Shown piece after piece: positions 26,956 to 35,658 of a stretch of DNA of 64,000 nucleotides. The notes under the pieces were generated by a model. It searched no databases. It was given only the letters and a program-made list of their open reading frames with translations, and was not told where the DNA came from. The translations under genes and the position numbers were made by a program. Origin of the DNA: Bordetella parapertussis. Its GTDB lineage: Bacteria; Pseudomonadota; Gammaproteobacteria; Burkholderiales; SG8-41. The stretch is from NCBI GenBank assembly GCA_945864585.1, contig CAMBCF010000002.1, positions 1 through 64,000 of the forward strand, in the 5' to 3' direction. Position 1 is the stretch's first letter. Each line of letters opens with the position of its first letter.

Positions 26956-27486
26956 ATGCGCTACCGGCGATCCGATGCGGCAGGCGCGACGTATTTCTTT
27001 ACCGTCAATCTGGCGCAACGTAATGATGATTTGCTCGTCCGCTACATCGACGATTTGCGCAACAGCATCAACACGGTGAAACGGGCGCATCGCTTTGCCG
27101 TCGTGGCCATGGCGGTATTGCCCGATCACCTGCATGCCATCTGGCGATTGCCGCCGGACGATGCTGATTACCCCATGCGCTGGTCCCTGATAAAAGCGGG
27201 CTTTTCGCGATGCATCAAAAAAACCGAATTTGTCCGCGCCAGCCGCCACGCAAAGCGCGAGCGTGGCATCTGGCAGCGGCGCTATTGGGAGCACCAGATC
27301 CGGGACGACACCGATTTGGAACGGCATGTGGATTACATTCATTTCAATCCGGTGAAGCATGGGTGGGTCCGTCGTGCCGTTGAGTGGCCTTATTCAACTT
27401 TGCATGACTACATTGATAAAGGCATTGTTACGAAGGATTGGGGCGGCGGTGGAGATGACACAGTTGGCGTGTATGGCGAACGTTGA
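26956..27486 (+). CDS. REP-associated tyrosine transposase (RAYT, IS200/IS605-like Y1)
   Basis: The 176-residue protein has the HUH motif LPDHLHAIWRLP (His58, His60) and the catalytic tyrosine in VDYIHFNPVKHG (Tyr127), with the RAYT hallmark IWQRRYWEHQIRDDTD between them. RAYTs nick single-stranded DNA at REP hairpins and are thought to spread them. The frame is intact and sits between REP copies, so it is the likely source of the same REPs elsewhere in this window. Family assignment is firm; present activity is inferred. Confidence 0.93.
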   Translation: MRYRRSDAAGATYFFTVNLAQRNDDLLVRYIDDLRNSINTVKRAHRFAVVAMAVLPDHLHAIWRLPPDDADYPMRWSLIKAGFSRCIKKTEFVRASRHAKRERGIWQRRYWEHQIRDDTDLERHVDYIHFNPVKHGWVRRAVEWPYSTLHDYIDKGIVTKDWGGGGDDTVGVYGER

Positions 27487-27489
27487 GGT

Positions 27490-27519
27490 GTTGGGCTTCG
27501 CAGGCTCAGCCCAACCTAC
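27490..27519 (-). repeat. REP downstream of RAYT, inverted copy
   Basis: GTTGGGCTTCGCAGGCTCAG then CCCAACCTAC, four bases after the transposase stop; faces the next copy at 27574. Confidence 0.85.
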
Positions 27520-27573
27520 AATTCACTATGACGAAGAAAGCTTTTGTAGAGCCTGCCCCGGACTTGATCCGGG

Positions 27574-27599
27574 GTTGGGCTGAGCCTGCGAAGCCCAAC
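27574..27599 (+). repeat. REP ahead of the glycosyltransferase gene
   Basis: GTTGGGCTGAGCCTGCGAAG then CCCAAC. The repeat-linked tail continues to the ATG of the glycosyltransferase (27617). A small hairpin CCCCGGACTTGATCCGGGG overlaps its left edge (27556-27574). Confidence 0.8.
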
Positions 27600-27616
27600 A
27601 TCAAACGAAAGCTGAA

Positions 27617-28876
27617 ATGACAGCCAAACGCATCGTTCTGGCTACCTTCGGCTCGCTGGGCGACCTGCACCCGTATCTCGCGGTGGCGATTGAGCTCAAG
27701 CGTGCCGGCCACCGGCCGCTCATCGCCACCACCGATATTTTTCGTGAAGCAGTTGAAGCCGAGGGTATCGAGTTTGCGCAGATGCGCCCGGGCAGCGCGG
27801 AACTCGGTGACCTTGCGCAAATCGTGCGCAGGATTCTTCACCCGCTCAGGGGACCGCAGCGCCTGATACGCGAATTTGTGATGCCCTGGGTGCGCGCCTC
27901 CTACGCCGATCTGGATCGCGCGTGTGCAGATGCGGATCTGATCGTCACCCATCCGCTCACATTCGCCGGACGGCTGATCGCTGAGAAGCGTGGCCTGCCC
28001 TGGGCATCCACCGTGCTCGCACCGTTAAGCCTGATGTCGGCGCTCGATCCACCGTACTGGCCGGCATTGCCGGGAGGCGGGCTGTGGTTGCGCAAGCTTG
28101 GTGTCGGCCCTTACCGCATGTTCTTCGCCATCATGAAGCAGGTCGCGGCAAGCTGGGAAAAACCGTTGCGTGAATTACGCGCAGAGATTGGATTGCAGCC
28201 AACCAAACAACTCGCCATATTCGACGGCCAGTACTCGCCGCGACTCAACCTCGCGCTGTTCCCGCGCCTGTTCGCCGAGCCACAGGCCGACTGGCCGGCG
28301 AACACGATCGCATGCGGCTTCGCACAATACGACGGCACTGCCGTCGCCCCGCAACTGAAGGCCGAACTCGATGCGTTTCTCGCGCAGGGCGAGCCGCCGA
28401 TAGTGTTCACGCTCGGTTCATCGGTGGCGATGGACGCGGGAGACTTTTTCGCCAGAGCAGCCGCAGCAGCGAAACAATTGAATCGCCGCGCCATCCTGGT
28501 CACTGGTCAGGAGCCGCAACCCGCATTGCCGGAAACGCTGAAGGCGTTCCGCTATCTGCCCTACTCCGCTGTATTCCCGCACGCATCCGTCAACATCCAC
28601 CAGGGCGGCATCGGCACGCTGGCACAGGCACTCGCTGCCGGCCGCCCGCAACTCGTGATGCCCGCAGCTTTCGACCAACCTGACAACGCACGCCGGGCGG
28701 TGCGGCTGGGGGTTGCGCGTGTGCTGCCGTTGCAACGGGCCGGCGTGGATGCGATGGTTGAGAATCTCGCGGCGCTGCTGTTGAATCGTGACTACGCAAC
28801 GCGGGCTGCCGCGACAGGAGAAACCCTCCGCAGCCAGAACGGCGCGCGGCGGGCGGCAGAGTTACTGGGCGATTGA
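27617..28876 (+). CDS. Glycosyltransferase, GT1/UGT-like (RhlB/MGT type)
   Basis: The 419-residue protein has the GT-B start IVLATFGSLGDLHPYLAVAI and the nucleotide-sugar motif VNIHQGGIGTLAQALAAGRP followed by FDQPDNARR (about residues 325-360), as in rhamnosyltransferase chain B and macrolide or sterol glucosyltransferases. It transfers a sugar from an NDP donor to a lipid or small molecule, acceptor unknown. It stands alone, and its upstream region is a REP copy, so its native promoter may have been replaced. Confidence 0.9.
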   Translation: MTAKRIVLATFGSLGDLHPYLAVAIELKRAGHRPLIATTDIFREAVEAEGIEFAQMRPGSAELGDLAQIVRRILHPLRGPQRLIREFVMPWVRASYADLDRACADADLIVTHPLTFAGRLIAEKRGLPWASTVLAPLSLMSALDPPYWPALPGGGLWLRKLGVGPYRMFFAIMKQVAASWEKPLRELRAEIGLQPTKQLAIFDGQYSPRLNLALFPRLFAEPQADWPANTIACGFAQYDGTAVAPQLKAELDAFLAQGEPPIVFTLGSSVAMDAGDFFARAAAAAKQLNRRAILVTGQEPQPALPETLKAFRYLPYSAVFPHASVNIHQGGIGTLAQALAAGRPQLVMPAAFDQPDNARRAVRLGVARVLPLQRAGVDAMVENLAALLLNRDYATRAAATGETLRSQNGARRAAELLGD

Positions 28877-28954
28877 GCCCTAGCACTGTGACACCTTAAT
28901 TTCGATACATGGTGCCTGACTCATTGTTCGCGTCGCTACCACCTAAATGCAAAT

Positions 28955-29048
28955 CCCTTCCCCTTCAGGGGGAAGGTTAAAATGGGGGTGGGGTTATCGC
29001 GAAGGTTGACCCCACCCCCATCCCCGCCTTCCCCCTGAAGGGGAAGGA
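28955..29048. repeat. Long palindromic repeat (CCTTCCCCTTCAGGGGGAAGG family)
   Basis: Two hairpin arms (28955-28976 and 29028-29048) flank GGGGGTGGGG and its mirror CCCCACCCCC. The whole 94-base unit is a near-perfect long inverted repeat. Relatives lie at 29251-29340, 29789-29877, 37419-37461, 38522-38613 and in ygiQ (54411-54534). Confidence 0.8.
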
Positions 29049-29073
29049 GTTCCTTTGATATCATGACTCGTAA

Positions 29074-29160
29074 TTAATGTGTCACCGTACTAGCAGCCAG
29101 CCCGCGGTATTCACCCGCTTTCGGGCGCAGGACCGGCACGCGCACGCGTGATCCTTCCAT
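29074..29160 (-). pseudogene. Short remnant resembling the start of a phage beta-family protein
   Basis: Read on the minus strand, this 28-codon frame gives MEGSRVRVPVLRPKAGEYRG and then runs into unrelated residues. The VPVLRxKxGEYRAL pattern recalls the N terminus of phage T4 beta-like proteins. The match is short and I am unsure. Confidence 0.3.
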
Positions 29161-29250
29161 CAAGTGTGTTCGCCAGCGTACGGAGCGCAGCAGCGAAAGG
29201 GGGGATAGTTGCACTGTGTTAGAAAGTAACTCATGCATCTCTGCGGAAAC

Positions 29251-29340
29251 TCCTTCCCCTTCAGGGGGAAGGTTGGGATGGGGGTGGGGTGAAGGCGTGC
29301 CACCCCATCCCCACCCTAGCCCTCCCCTTGAAGGGGAGGG
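29251..29340. repeat. Long palindromic repeat, second copy
   Basis: TCCTTCCCCTTCAGGGGGAA begins it, and CCTCCCCTTGAAGGGGAGGG ends it, with ATGGGGGTGGGG and CACCCCATCCCCACC between. Confidence 0.8.
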
Positions 29341-29474
29341 AATCTATTTTGTGACACAGTGCAAATAGTCACCATAACGTTAATAACCCTGTTGGGTAAA
29401 ACATCGTTGCTTTTGTAGCCAGCCGATGCCGGCAAATCCGCCGATACCCTGGTAATCATACAAACCGGAGATGG

Positions 29475-29769
29475 AATGATGTTCATACGCAAAATGTTGC
29501 TGTGCGCGATGATTTCTTTGGGCTCGATCGCAATGCCAGCTGTAGCCCAAATCAGGGTCAACATTGATATCGGCGTGGCGCCACCGGCCCCGCGCTACTG
29601 ATCGGCATAGTCATTGCCGCTCTGGGCGTGTAGTTGATCCACAAATTCAACAATCCCTATTTCGACCCTGGAGCTTCGCTGGTTACCGGGCTGGTTCTGA
29701 TCGGCGCTGCCTTTCTGCTGACAAGAAAAACCGGTGGGCTGCTGGTGAGTGAGCGACTCGACCACTAAC
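29475..29769 (+). pseudogene. Exported-peptide start and membrane-protein remnant
   Basis: From 29475 a frame gives a signal peptide (MMFIRKMLLCAMISLGSIAM, then PAVAQ) plus VNIDIGVAPPAPRY and a stop. In another frame LLIGIVIAALGV, stop, LIHKFNNPYFDPGASLVTGL, then VLIGAAFLLTRKTGG continues to 29767: two hydrophobic segments of what was probably one small membrane protein, now broken. Part of it (29661-29712) is duplicated at 31562-31612. The original family is not recognised. Confidence 0.5.
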
Positions 29770-29788
29770 AGATCGCGCATTAGACCAA

Positions 29789-29877
29789 TCCCCTCCCCTT
29801 CAGGGGCAAGGGCACACTTGAAGCGGAGCAGAGGGCTAGGGTGGGGGTGGGGTCAACCGGGCGGTACCCCACCCTCA
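29789..29877. repeat. Degenerate copy of the long palindromic repeat
   Basis: CCCCTCCCCTTCAGGGGCAAGG starts it. The inner part (CACACTTGAAGCGGAGCAGA) is shared with the insert inside ygiQ rather than with the other copies. Confidence 0.65.
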
Positions 29878-29884
29878 TTGCGGG

Positions 29885-29944
29885 GCGTAGCGTGCGCCAT
29901 GCGCGCGATGGAATCTGTGAGTTCGTGCGCACAGCGCACGCTAC
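29885..29944. repeat. GCGTAGCGTGCGC inverted repeat, copy 1
   Basis: GCGTAGCGTGCGCCATGCGC is mirrored by GCGCACAGCGCACGCTAC after GATGGAATCTGTGAG. An almost identical copy lies at 31629-31688. Confidence 0.8.
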
Positions 29945-29971
29945 ATGGGGTGTGTCGCGCGACGCCAGGCC

Positions 29972-30004
29972 CTTGTTGACGATCTGCTGTGATGCGTTGC
30001 TCAT
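29972..30004 (-). pseudogene. hsdM: First codons of a lost hsdM, overlapping the Fic stop
   Basis: The ATG at 30004 overlaps the Fic TGA (ATGA). It reads MSNASQQIVNK, the usual opening of one group of type I restriction M subunits (which continue LWNYCNVLRDDG). After eleven residues the frame changes to unrelated codons and repeat DNA. The match is short, but the coupled start and the HsdR fragment at 5902 make it credible. Confidence 0.5.
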
Positions 30005-31182
30005 GCGGCGGCCTCGGGATACAAACGCGGAAAATAATAAGCTAGCGCCTCCAGCGGCAGCCCGAATCGCAACGGCGCGCGCGAGGTATCAGACTCAACC
30101 AGCCCCGCCTTGAGCAGCGCCGCCAGCAGACTGTCGGCGGTGCGCGCGCCCAGACCGCTCATCTGCTTGAACTCGCCGCGCGTAATTTCGCCCGCCAGAA
30201 ACAGGTGGTACAGCGGCAACTCCGCCTCGCGGCGTATGCCCTCGCCCATCTCCGAACGCAGTATCACATACGCGCGCAGCCGCTGGCGGAATTGCTCCAG
30301 CGCCAGCATCTCGCCCATGAAAGTCACCTGATCCAGACAGGTTTCCAGAAAGTACCTTGCAAAACGAACCAGGCCTTCCTCAGAAAGATTGCCGCGTCCG
30401 TCGGAATCGCCACGCCTCGGCGCATCTGCATCGGCGAGACGCTCGTAGTAGGTTTGCGCATTGCGCGCGAGCCCGCGCGACACCGCCCACAGCCCCGACC
30501 CCACGCCCATTTGCAGCAGCGCCGCATGCGATTGCAGCCGCATCACGCGCCCGTTGCCATCGGGAAAAGGATGCACCCACGCCAGACGATGATGCGCGCA
30601 CGCGCAAGCGACCAATTGCCTGTCCAGGCTGCTACCCGCGCCATACACCTCGTGCGCGCGGGCGAGAAACGCAGCAATAGACGCATGCGCAGGTGGCACA
30701 TGGACGCCCACGTTTACATCCTTCCCGCGCCACGCGCCCGGAACCACTGCATCGCCGTCCGGCGATACGCGATCTTCCGCATTAAGCCGCCGATAGAACG
30801 CCTCATGCACACGCGCGATAAAGGCAGCCTCGTAAACATCCAACGGGCCAGCCGCAAGCCAGCCTTCAATTTCGCACTGCGCATCAATGTGCGCGACCGC
30901 AATGCGCTGGCGGCGCGCCTTGTCCGGCTCACTGGAAAAATCTTTCTTTAGGCCGCGCTCAATATCCAGCGGGTGTGTGTGCTGGCCTTCGATGCGATTG
31001 GAGTAATACGAATTCACGCTGCGCAGCAATTGTGCGAGCCGCGCCTCGGTGGCGGGATGCACCACGCGCCGCAATCCCAGTGCGCGCGTTGCCACCTCGC
31101 CAGCCAAGTCGAGCAAGCCACCCTCCACCGCCGCTGAGGGGCGAGGAACCAGTGGTTCAAATTGGCTGATGTTTGTATACAT
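30001..31182 (-). CDS. Fic-domain protein, likely AMP-transferase
   Basis: This 393-residue protein has the Fic catalytic motif HPFPDGNGRVMR (residues 204-215) and an N-terminal inhibitory motif SNRIEG (61-66), which defines an autoinhibited class II enzyme. A C-terminal winged-helix-like part follows (SGLGARTADSLLAALLKAGL). Such enzymes transfer AMP from ATP to target proteins. Start ATG 31182 is preferred to a TTG at 31218. It was probably co-transcribed with hsdM, now lost. An inverted repeat over the start region suggests autoregulation. Confidence 0.9.
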   Translation of the reverse strand: MYTNISQFEPLVPRPSAAVEGGLLDLAGEVATRALGLRRVVHPATEARLAQLLRSVNSYYSNRIEGQHTHPLDIERGLKKDFSSEPDKARRQRIAVAHIDAQCEIEGWLAAGPLDVYEAAFIARVHEAFYRRLNAEDRVSPDGDAVVPGAWRGKDVNVGVHVPPAHASIAAFLARAHEVYGAGSSLDRQLVACACAHHRLAWVHPFPDGNGRVMRLQSHAALLQMGVGSGLWAVSRGLARNAQTYYERLADADAPRRGDSDGRGNLSEEGLVRFARYFLETCLDQVTFMGEMLALEQFRQRLRAYVILRSEMGEGIRREAELPLYHLFLAGEITRGEFKQMSGLGARTADSLLAALLKAGLVESDTSRAPLRFGLPLEALAYYFPRLYPEAAA

Positions 31183-31216
31183 TTTGCGAATTATATTGCA
31201 CGCAAAAATAGTATAC
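31175..31216. promoter_or_regulatory. Inverted repeat over the Fic start, possible operator
   Basis: GTATACATTTTGCG (31175-31188) faces CGCAAAAATAGTATAC (31201-31216). The A+T-rich region around it should contain the Fic promoter. A repressor, or the Fic winged-helix domain itself, could bind here. Confidence 0.45.
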
Positions 31217-31359
31217 AACTACTTGTTTTTATTATGTTTTTTAAAAAATAGAATATAGTATTGCGAGTAAATGTGCGGTATTTATTTCAAAAGAAACAAA
31301 GGCTTATCCAGCGCCCGGTATCCATCCTTCCAGCCCCGCCACCCGCCGTTCTTCCGGCG

Positions 31360-31563
31360 TCAACGGCGGGTGAAGGAAACGCATTCAACCTTTGGCTCGG
31401 CGGCATTTGCGCGCGCGGGCGGATGCGTGCGAGCTACCAGCAGCGGAATCGCGTTGTAGCGCGCATCTCGCGGGCGCATGCCCAGCGGTTCGGCGACATG
31501 GCCGCCGCTGGAGCTGCCGTAGACGCCGATCAGCGACGGGTCGCCGTTCCACGAGGCCGCTTT
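31360..31563 (-). pseudogene. Alpha/beta hydrolase fragment
   Basis: Minus-strand text SWNGDPSLIGVYGSSSGGHV (serine-nucleophile elbow GSSSGG) followed by AEPLGMRPRDARYNAIPLL is a clear internal piece of a carboxylesterase-type hydrolase. Nothing before residue K at 31563 or after about 31395 belongs to that family, and the upstream flank is the duplicated 31562-31612 segment. Only about 55 codons survive. Confidence 0.65.
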
Positions 31564-31688
31564 CGACCCTGGTGCCTCGTTGGCAACCGGGCTGGTTCTG
31601 ATCGGCGCTGCCTGAATCTCGTTGCGGGGCGTAGCGTGCGCTGTGCGCGCGATGGAATCTGTGAGATCGTGCGCACAGCGCACGCTAC
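31562..31688. repeat. Duplicated segment plus GCGTAGCGTGCGC repeat, copy 2
   Basis: 31562-31612 repeats 29661-29712 (shared ACCGGGCTGGTTCTGATCGG). 31629-31688 repeats 29885-29944. The two blocks lie in the same order and orientation at both places, about 1.8 kb apart, on either side of the Fic gene. Confidence 0.75.
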
Positions 31689-31748
31689 ATACCGTCGGGC
31701 GAAGTATTCCGTATCCTACTTTTCGAATCGTAGCCTGCCGCCGATTGT

Positions 31749-32117
31749 TCACGCCGATATAGATGACTCGGCCATCAATCGCTTCAGTTTCATTATTTGT
31801 CGCTTCAAGCCTAACGGTGTCAGGGAATGACCATTTCGGCCTCGGAATTCTACGCGAATAGAATTATGGGGTTTCTTTGTAATCAGATAGCACAGTCTAT
31901 TTACGTAGTGGTAACCGGTCGTGATCCATTCGTTTCCTGATTCGCCTTCCACGACAGTCCACAAAAAATCAGGATCGTAACGCCGAACGATTTCGAGGTC
32001 TTCGCCAAATGTCTCTAACCCATGACCGCCCCAAATATCGTACTGCGCGGCGGGGTGACGAATGGGTTTGAAGTACTCGTAAAACGCGTCTTCGTGCAAT
32101 ACACAAGACTTATCCAC
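31749..32117 (-). CDS. Small protein coupled to the PLD-helicase gene, unknown
   Basis: The 122-residue protein begins at GTG 32117, inside the last codons of the helicase gene (overlap eight bases). It shows an acidic, aromatic-rich fold with DLEIVRRYDPDFLWTVVEGE and WITTGYHYVNRLCYLITKKP, ending in a basic helix. No family comes to mind. Overlap with the helicase and the absence of other neighbours make it a probable third member of the NUDIX-helicase operon. Confidence 0.65.
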   Translation of the reverse strand: MDKSCVLHEDAFYEYFKPIRHPAAQYDIWGGHGLETFGEDLEIVRRYDPDFLWTVVEGESGNEWITTGYHYVNRLCYLITKKPHNSIRVEFRGRNGHSLTPLGLKRQIMKLKRLMAESSISA

Positions 32118-35100
32118 CTCTTCTGTTCTCCTCAAACATTTCCACCGGGATTTGATTGTGCAGGCGCCAGACCATCTTGATAGGCCGTTCACTTTCGTAG
32201 CTTACACGTTCTGCGTTACCCAGATAGATGAACGGAACAGTACACCCATTTCGCTTTTTCTGATCTCGGGCGAATATCAAAATGGTGTAGCCGCGTTCGG
32301 CACAATGAATCAAGTTCTGTCCGGTCGGAGATTCCTGTGAAGTAGTTGACTGAGATTCCCAATGAAGCAGTTCCCTGCTGATCGGATAATCTGCATACAT
32401 GGTGCTGGGTGAATATTCCTGTTCAGTTTTCTGGAAAGTAATCAACAATACATACGCGTTGACGTTCGGCAAATGAAAGACGCCAATACCTCTTTGTCCG
32501 GCTGTATCAAATGTCGCCAGCCCAAACGGGGCCTTAATTTCATTGATGCCATACTGAGCGTGCAGTTCAAATGGGCAAGGGAAAGGAAGTTCCAGTACGC
32601 GTCCACTGGCCGATGTTTGCACTTCTCCCAATTCAAGGATTTCATCGAAATCGCTGAGAATCGAAGGGTTACAGGAAAGTCGCTGGAACGAATCCTCTAG
32701 CGACGTCATGCCAAGGCGGGCGCCAGTATCACCCCAGACTCGAAAATGAACAGTCATCGCGGCATCGCCAGCAATGGCAAGCCCTTTGCCCACATCTCCA
32801 ACGCGCAGCGCCCCCACAACCCCGCGTAAAAGATTGAGTTCCTTTGGTCCAGTGACAAATGCAGCACGCACCAAGCTCTGCTTGAGTCGGGCAAGATCGG
32901 GATCCGTGGGAGGAGCAGCAAGCTGGGCGTTAGATTTCCAGCCACTCCAAGTCTTTCTGATTAAAAGCGTTTCGGGTTCGTAGTCATGGTAGGTAACAAA
33001 GTTTTTGAATGTTAGGGGTTGTCCGGTCTCGTGGGTAAAAGTCTGCAACCGGTCGGGAACCTGTACCGCTAAGTTGCGTAGATTCGTCCTGATGTTGTCG
33101 AGCACGTATTGGCGGGATAGCCGATCTAATTGTATTGAGCAGCCTGCAGGCAAGTGTGGAAAATCAAGTTCCACTTCCCGATCAATTGCAAAACGATGTT
33201 TTGGCAGTAGCGCTTTTAGTTTGCTGTCGATTCGGTAGCGCCGGTGCGCCTGTCCCACAAAATCAAGCACGGTTAGACAATCTTTGTCAGGCGCATGACG
33301 CAATCCCCGTCCCAGTTGTTGGAGAAATACAGTCAGGCTTTCAGTTGGACGGAGGAACATGACAGTGTTTACTTCCGGCACGTCAAGCCCTTCATTCAGT
33401 ACATCAACCGTAAAAAGGAAGGTTATCCTTCCGCCTTTGAAATCGGCTAGCAGCGCTGAGCGTTGTTCGTCTCCTATGCCAGAGACTAGCGCCGCCGAAG
33501 GAATCCCGTGCGCAGTGAACATCTCCGCCATGTACCGAGCGTGGACTATAGTGATACAAAACCCAATCCCCTTCACCATCGGCAGATTTGGCTCGTAACG
33601 GTGGAGGGCTGTAAGAATAGCTTCAAGGCGCTGTCGGGCTAAGGCATGTGCACCGGTATAAACATTCTCCAGTTCGGTCGAATCGTATTTGCCATTCTGC
33701 CAAAACCGATCTTGATCAAAGGCAACAGGGTCAGCGATACCGAAGTAGTGAAAAGGGCAAAGGAGTTTTTATTCAAGAGCCTCGGGTAGCCGGATTTCTG
33801 CTGCAAAACGATTGCCGAAGTCGGCTGAAATGCTCTGGCCATCCATCCGTTCCGGCGTAGCAGTGAGACCGAGCAGGATTTTTGGTGCGAAATGATCGAA
33901 GATAGGACGATAGCTGTCGGCGGTCCCGTGGTGCGCCTCGTCGATAACGATGTAGTCAAAGAAATTACTCCCCACCTGTTCCCACAGTCGGCGGCTAGCG
34001 AGCATCCCAACCGAACAGAATAGATGTTCCAACCGGTTGGCCTGATGAGGCCCGACCAATAGTTGCCCAAAATTGTGGTCCCGCAAGATATTGCGAAATA
34101 TGAACATAGATTGCTGCAAAATTTCCTGCCTGTGCGCGACAAATAATAGGCGAGCCTGCCTGTTCCTCTGGAGATAGAACTTCTGGAAGTCGAATGCGGC
34201 AACCACTGTCTTGCCGGTTCCGGTAGCAGCAATAACAAGATTGCGCCAACGGTTGTGTGTTGTGCGTTCCCTTTCCAGCGCTTCGAGAATACGATCCTGA
34301 AAAGGATGAGGCGTAAGATCGAAGAAAACTGCTGGCATTCCACCTTGGTTGTTGCGAGCGCGTTCTATCGCGCCTCGCAGACGATCAGGCTCGTTCGGGT
34401 CAAACGGAATAAATTCGCGGCTGTTCCAGTACGTTTCGAACTCGGCCGTAAATTTCTCAAGGATATGCGCCATATCTTGAGCTGTTACTTTTAGATTCCA
34501 TTCTAGGCCGCTGGTAATTGCAGCGTGGGACATATTGGCCGAACCGATATACGCCGTCGAGAAGCCGGAGTGGCGTTTGAAGTGGTAAGCCTTGGCGTGT
34601 AGACGGGTCCGTTCAATATCGTACGATACCCGCACTTGAACATTCGGCAGGCTGGCCAACCACTCAACCGCAGGGGCATCAGAAGCTCCCATGTAAGATG
34701 TGGTGATGAGCCGGACGCGTATATTCCTTGCGCGCAACTCTTCGAAGGCCGGCATTAGAAGACGCAGGCCAGACCACTTGATAAACGACACGAGGATGTC
34801 CACCGCATCTGCAGAGCACATCTCCTTCAGCAATTCATGTACAAGTTGCGGCTCTTGGGGAGAACCAGTAAAAAGGCTGCTCTCTGACAGCGACGTATGC
34901 GGACGAGGGACACCCTGCGTCCCGTAATTAGGCGGAGTTATTTCCAAAAGGAGGGGTTTCTGATCCTTCACAAGCCGTCTTTTATTGAAATGGCTCCGTT
35001 CCGAATCCATTGAGACAAGCTCAATGAGGCGGTTGCAGATTGAAAGCCGCGCAGCGGGGTCTGATTCCTCGCGTAGCGCCTGTTGGACAACCTGTGCAAC

Positions 35101-35241
35101 AAAAGCGGAATAGCGTGCTGGCTGCTCCTCGACGTCGATCTTCCCAAGGACGACACGTAGCTCAGGATGGCGCGCAAGCGCTTCACGCAAATTCTCATCA
35201 AGCAACGCGTCATAGATACCGTGCGGGAGTTTTGACGTCAC
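32110..35241 (-). pseudogene. PLD-nuclease/SF2 helicase/DUF3427 protein with one in-frame stop
   Basis: The 1043-residue frame holds a PLD-type domain (LHAKAYHF, His215/Lys217, then GSANMS 233-238), an SF2 helicase with Walker A AATGTGKT (338-345), DEAH box VIDEAHH (432-438), motif III-like LGLTATPERMDG, motif VI QQLGRGLRHAP, and a DUF3427-type C terminus. It starts at GTG 35241, overlapping the NUDIX stop. A TAA at 33771-33769 (codon 491) interrupts it. The following 63 codons before the next ATG continue the helicase in the same frame, so a single substitution would restore it. Such proteins are found in phage-defence islands. Confidence 0.85.
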
Positions 35242-35651
35242 GTGGCGATTCCACCCAGTTCTTTGTAATAGGCATCGACAATCGGGATGTCCGCTTCTGT
35301 CCAGTCCAGTGCGTGTAAATCGTGTGGCGGTAACCAACTCAATGCAGCGTGCTCATGGAGTGTCAGTTCTCCCGATTCGATTGAGCAGATGAACGGGTAC
35401 AGCGTGATCGCGAACAATGGATACTGATAGGTTGTCGGTGACAGCGACCGTCCGATCTTTACATGCACTCCTAATTCCTCGTTCAGCTCGCGACAAAGGC
35501 AATCTTCAAGGCTTTCGCCAGCATCAACCTTACCGCCAGGAAACTCCCATTTGAGCGGCATGCTCATAGTCGCACTTCGCTGAGTTGCAAGGACATGGCC
35601 ATCCCGTTCAATGATGGCGCAAGTTACATGGATATGCCTATGTGTATCCAC
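35238..35651 (-). CDS. NUDIX hydrolase, MutT/CTP-pyrophosphohydrolase-like
   Basis: The 137-residue protein has a full NUDIX box: GGKVDAGESLEDCLCRELNE then ELGV (residues about 37-60), with WEFPGG before it. The family hydrolyses nucleoside triphosphates and related diphosphates. Its TGA overlaps the GTG of the PLD-helicase gene, so the products are made together. In this setting it may act on nucleotides produced or needed during defence rather than in general housekeeping. Confidence 0.9.
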   Translation of the reverse strand: MDTHRHIHVTCAIIERDGHVLATQRSATMSMPLKWEFPGGKVDAGESLEDCLCRELNEELGVHVKIGRSLSPTTYQYPLFAITLYPFICSIESGELTLHEHAALSWLPPHDLHALDWTEADIPIVDAYYKELGGIAT

Positions 35652-35658
35652 AAATCAG

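Larger units (their letters stand above)
26904..27599 (+). mobile_element. RAYT gene flanked by its REP repeats (REPtron-like unit)
   Basis: One REP copy precedes the transposase gene (26904-26933, forward). Two follow it (27490-27519 inverted, 27574-27599 forward). The forward copies also share about 20 further bases (ATCAAMCRAARCTGAAA). Each REP is an imperfect hairpin with arms GTTGGGCT and AGCCCAAC. More copies lie at 51.0 and 56.0-56.1 kb. This is the classic layout of a REP-associated tyrosine transposase with its targets. Confidence 0.85.

Noticed and set aside
26651..26956. Minus-strand frame containing GFAGSAQPT
   Set aside because: That peptide is the translation of the REP hairpin, a known source of false genes.
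28955..29340. Possible CRISPR-like array from closely spaced repeats
   Set aside because: The units are palindromic, differ in length and lack regular unique spacers or cas genes; they belong to the REP-like family.
31261..31830. 189-codon plus-strand frame after the Fic promoter
   Set aside because: It crosses a hydrolase fragment and two repeats on the other strand and has no coherent domain.
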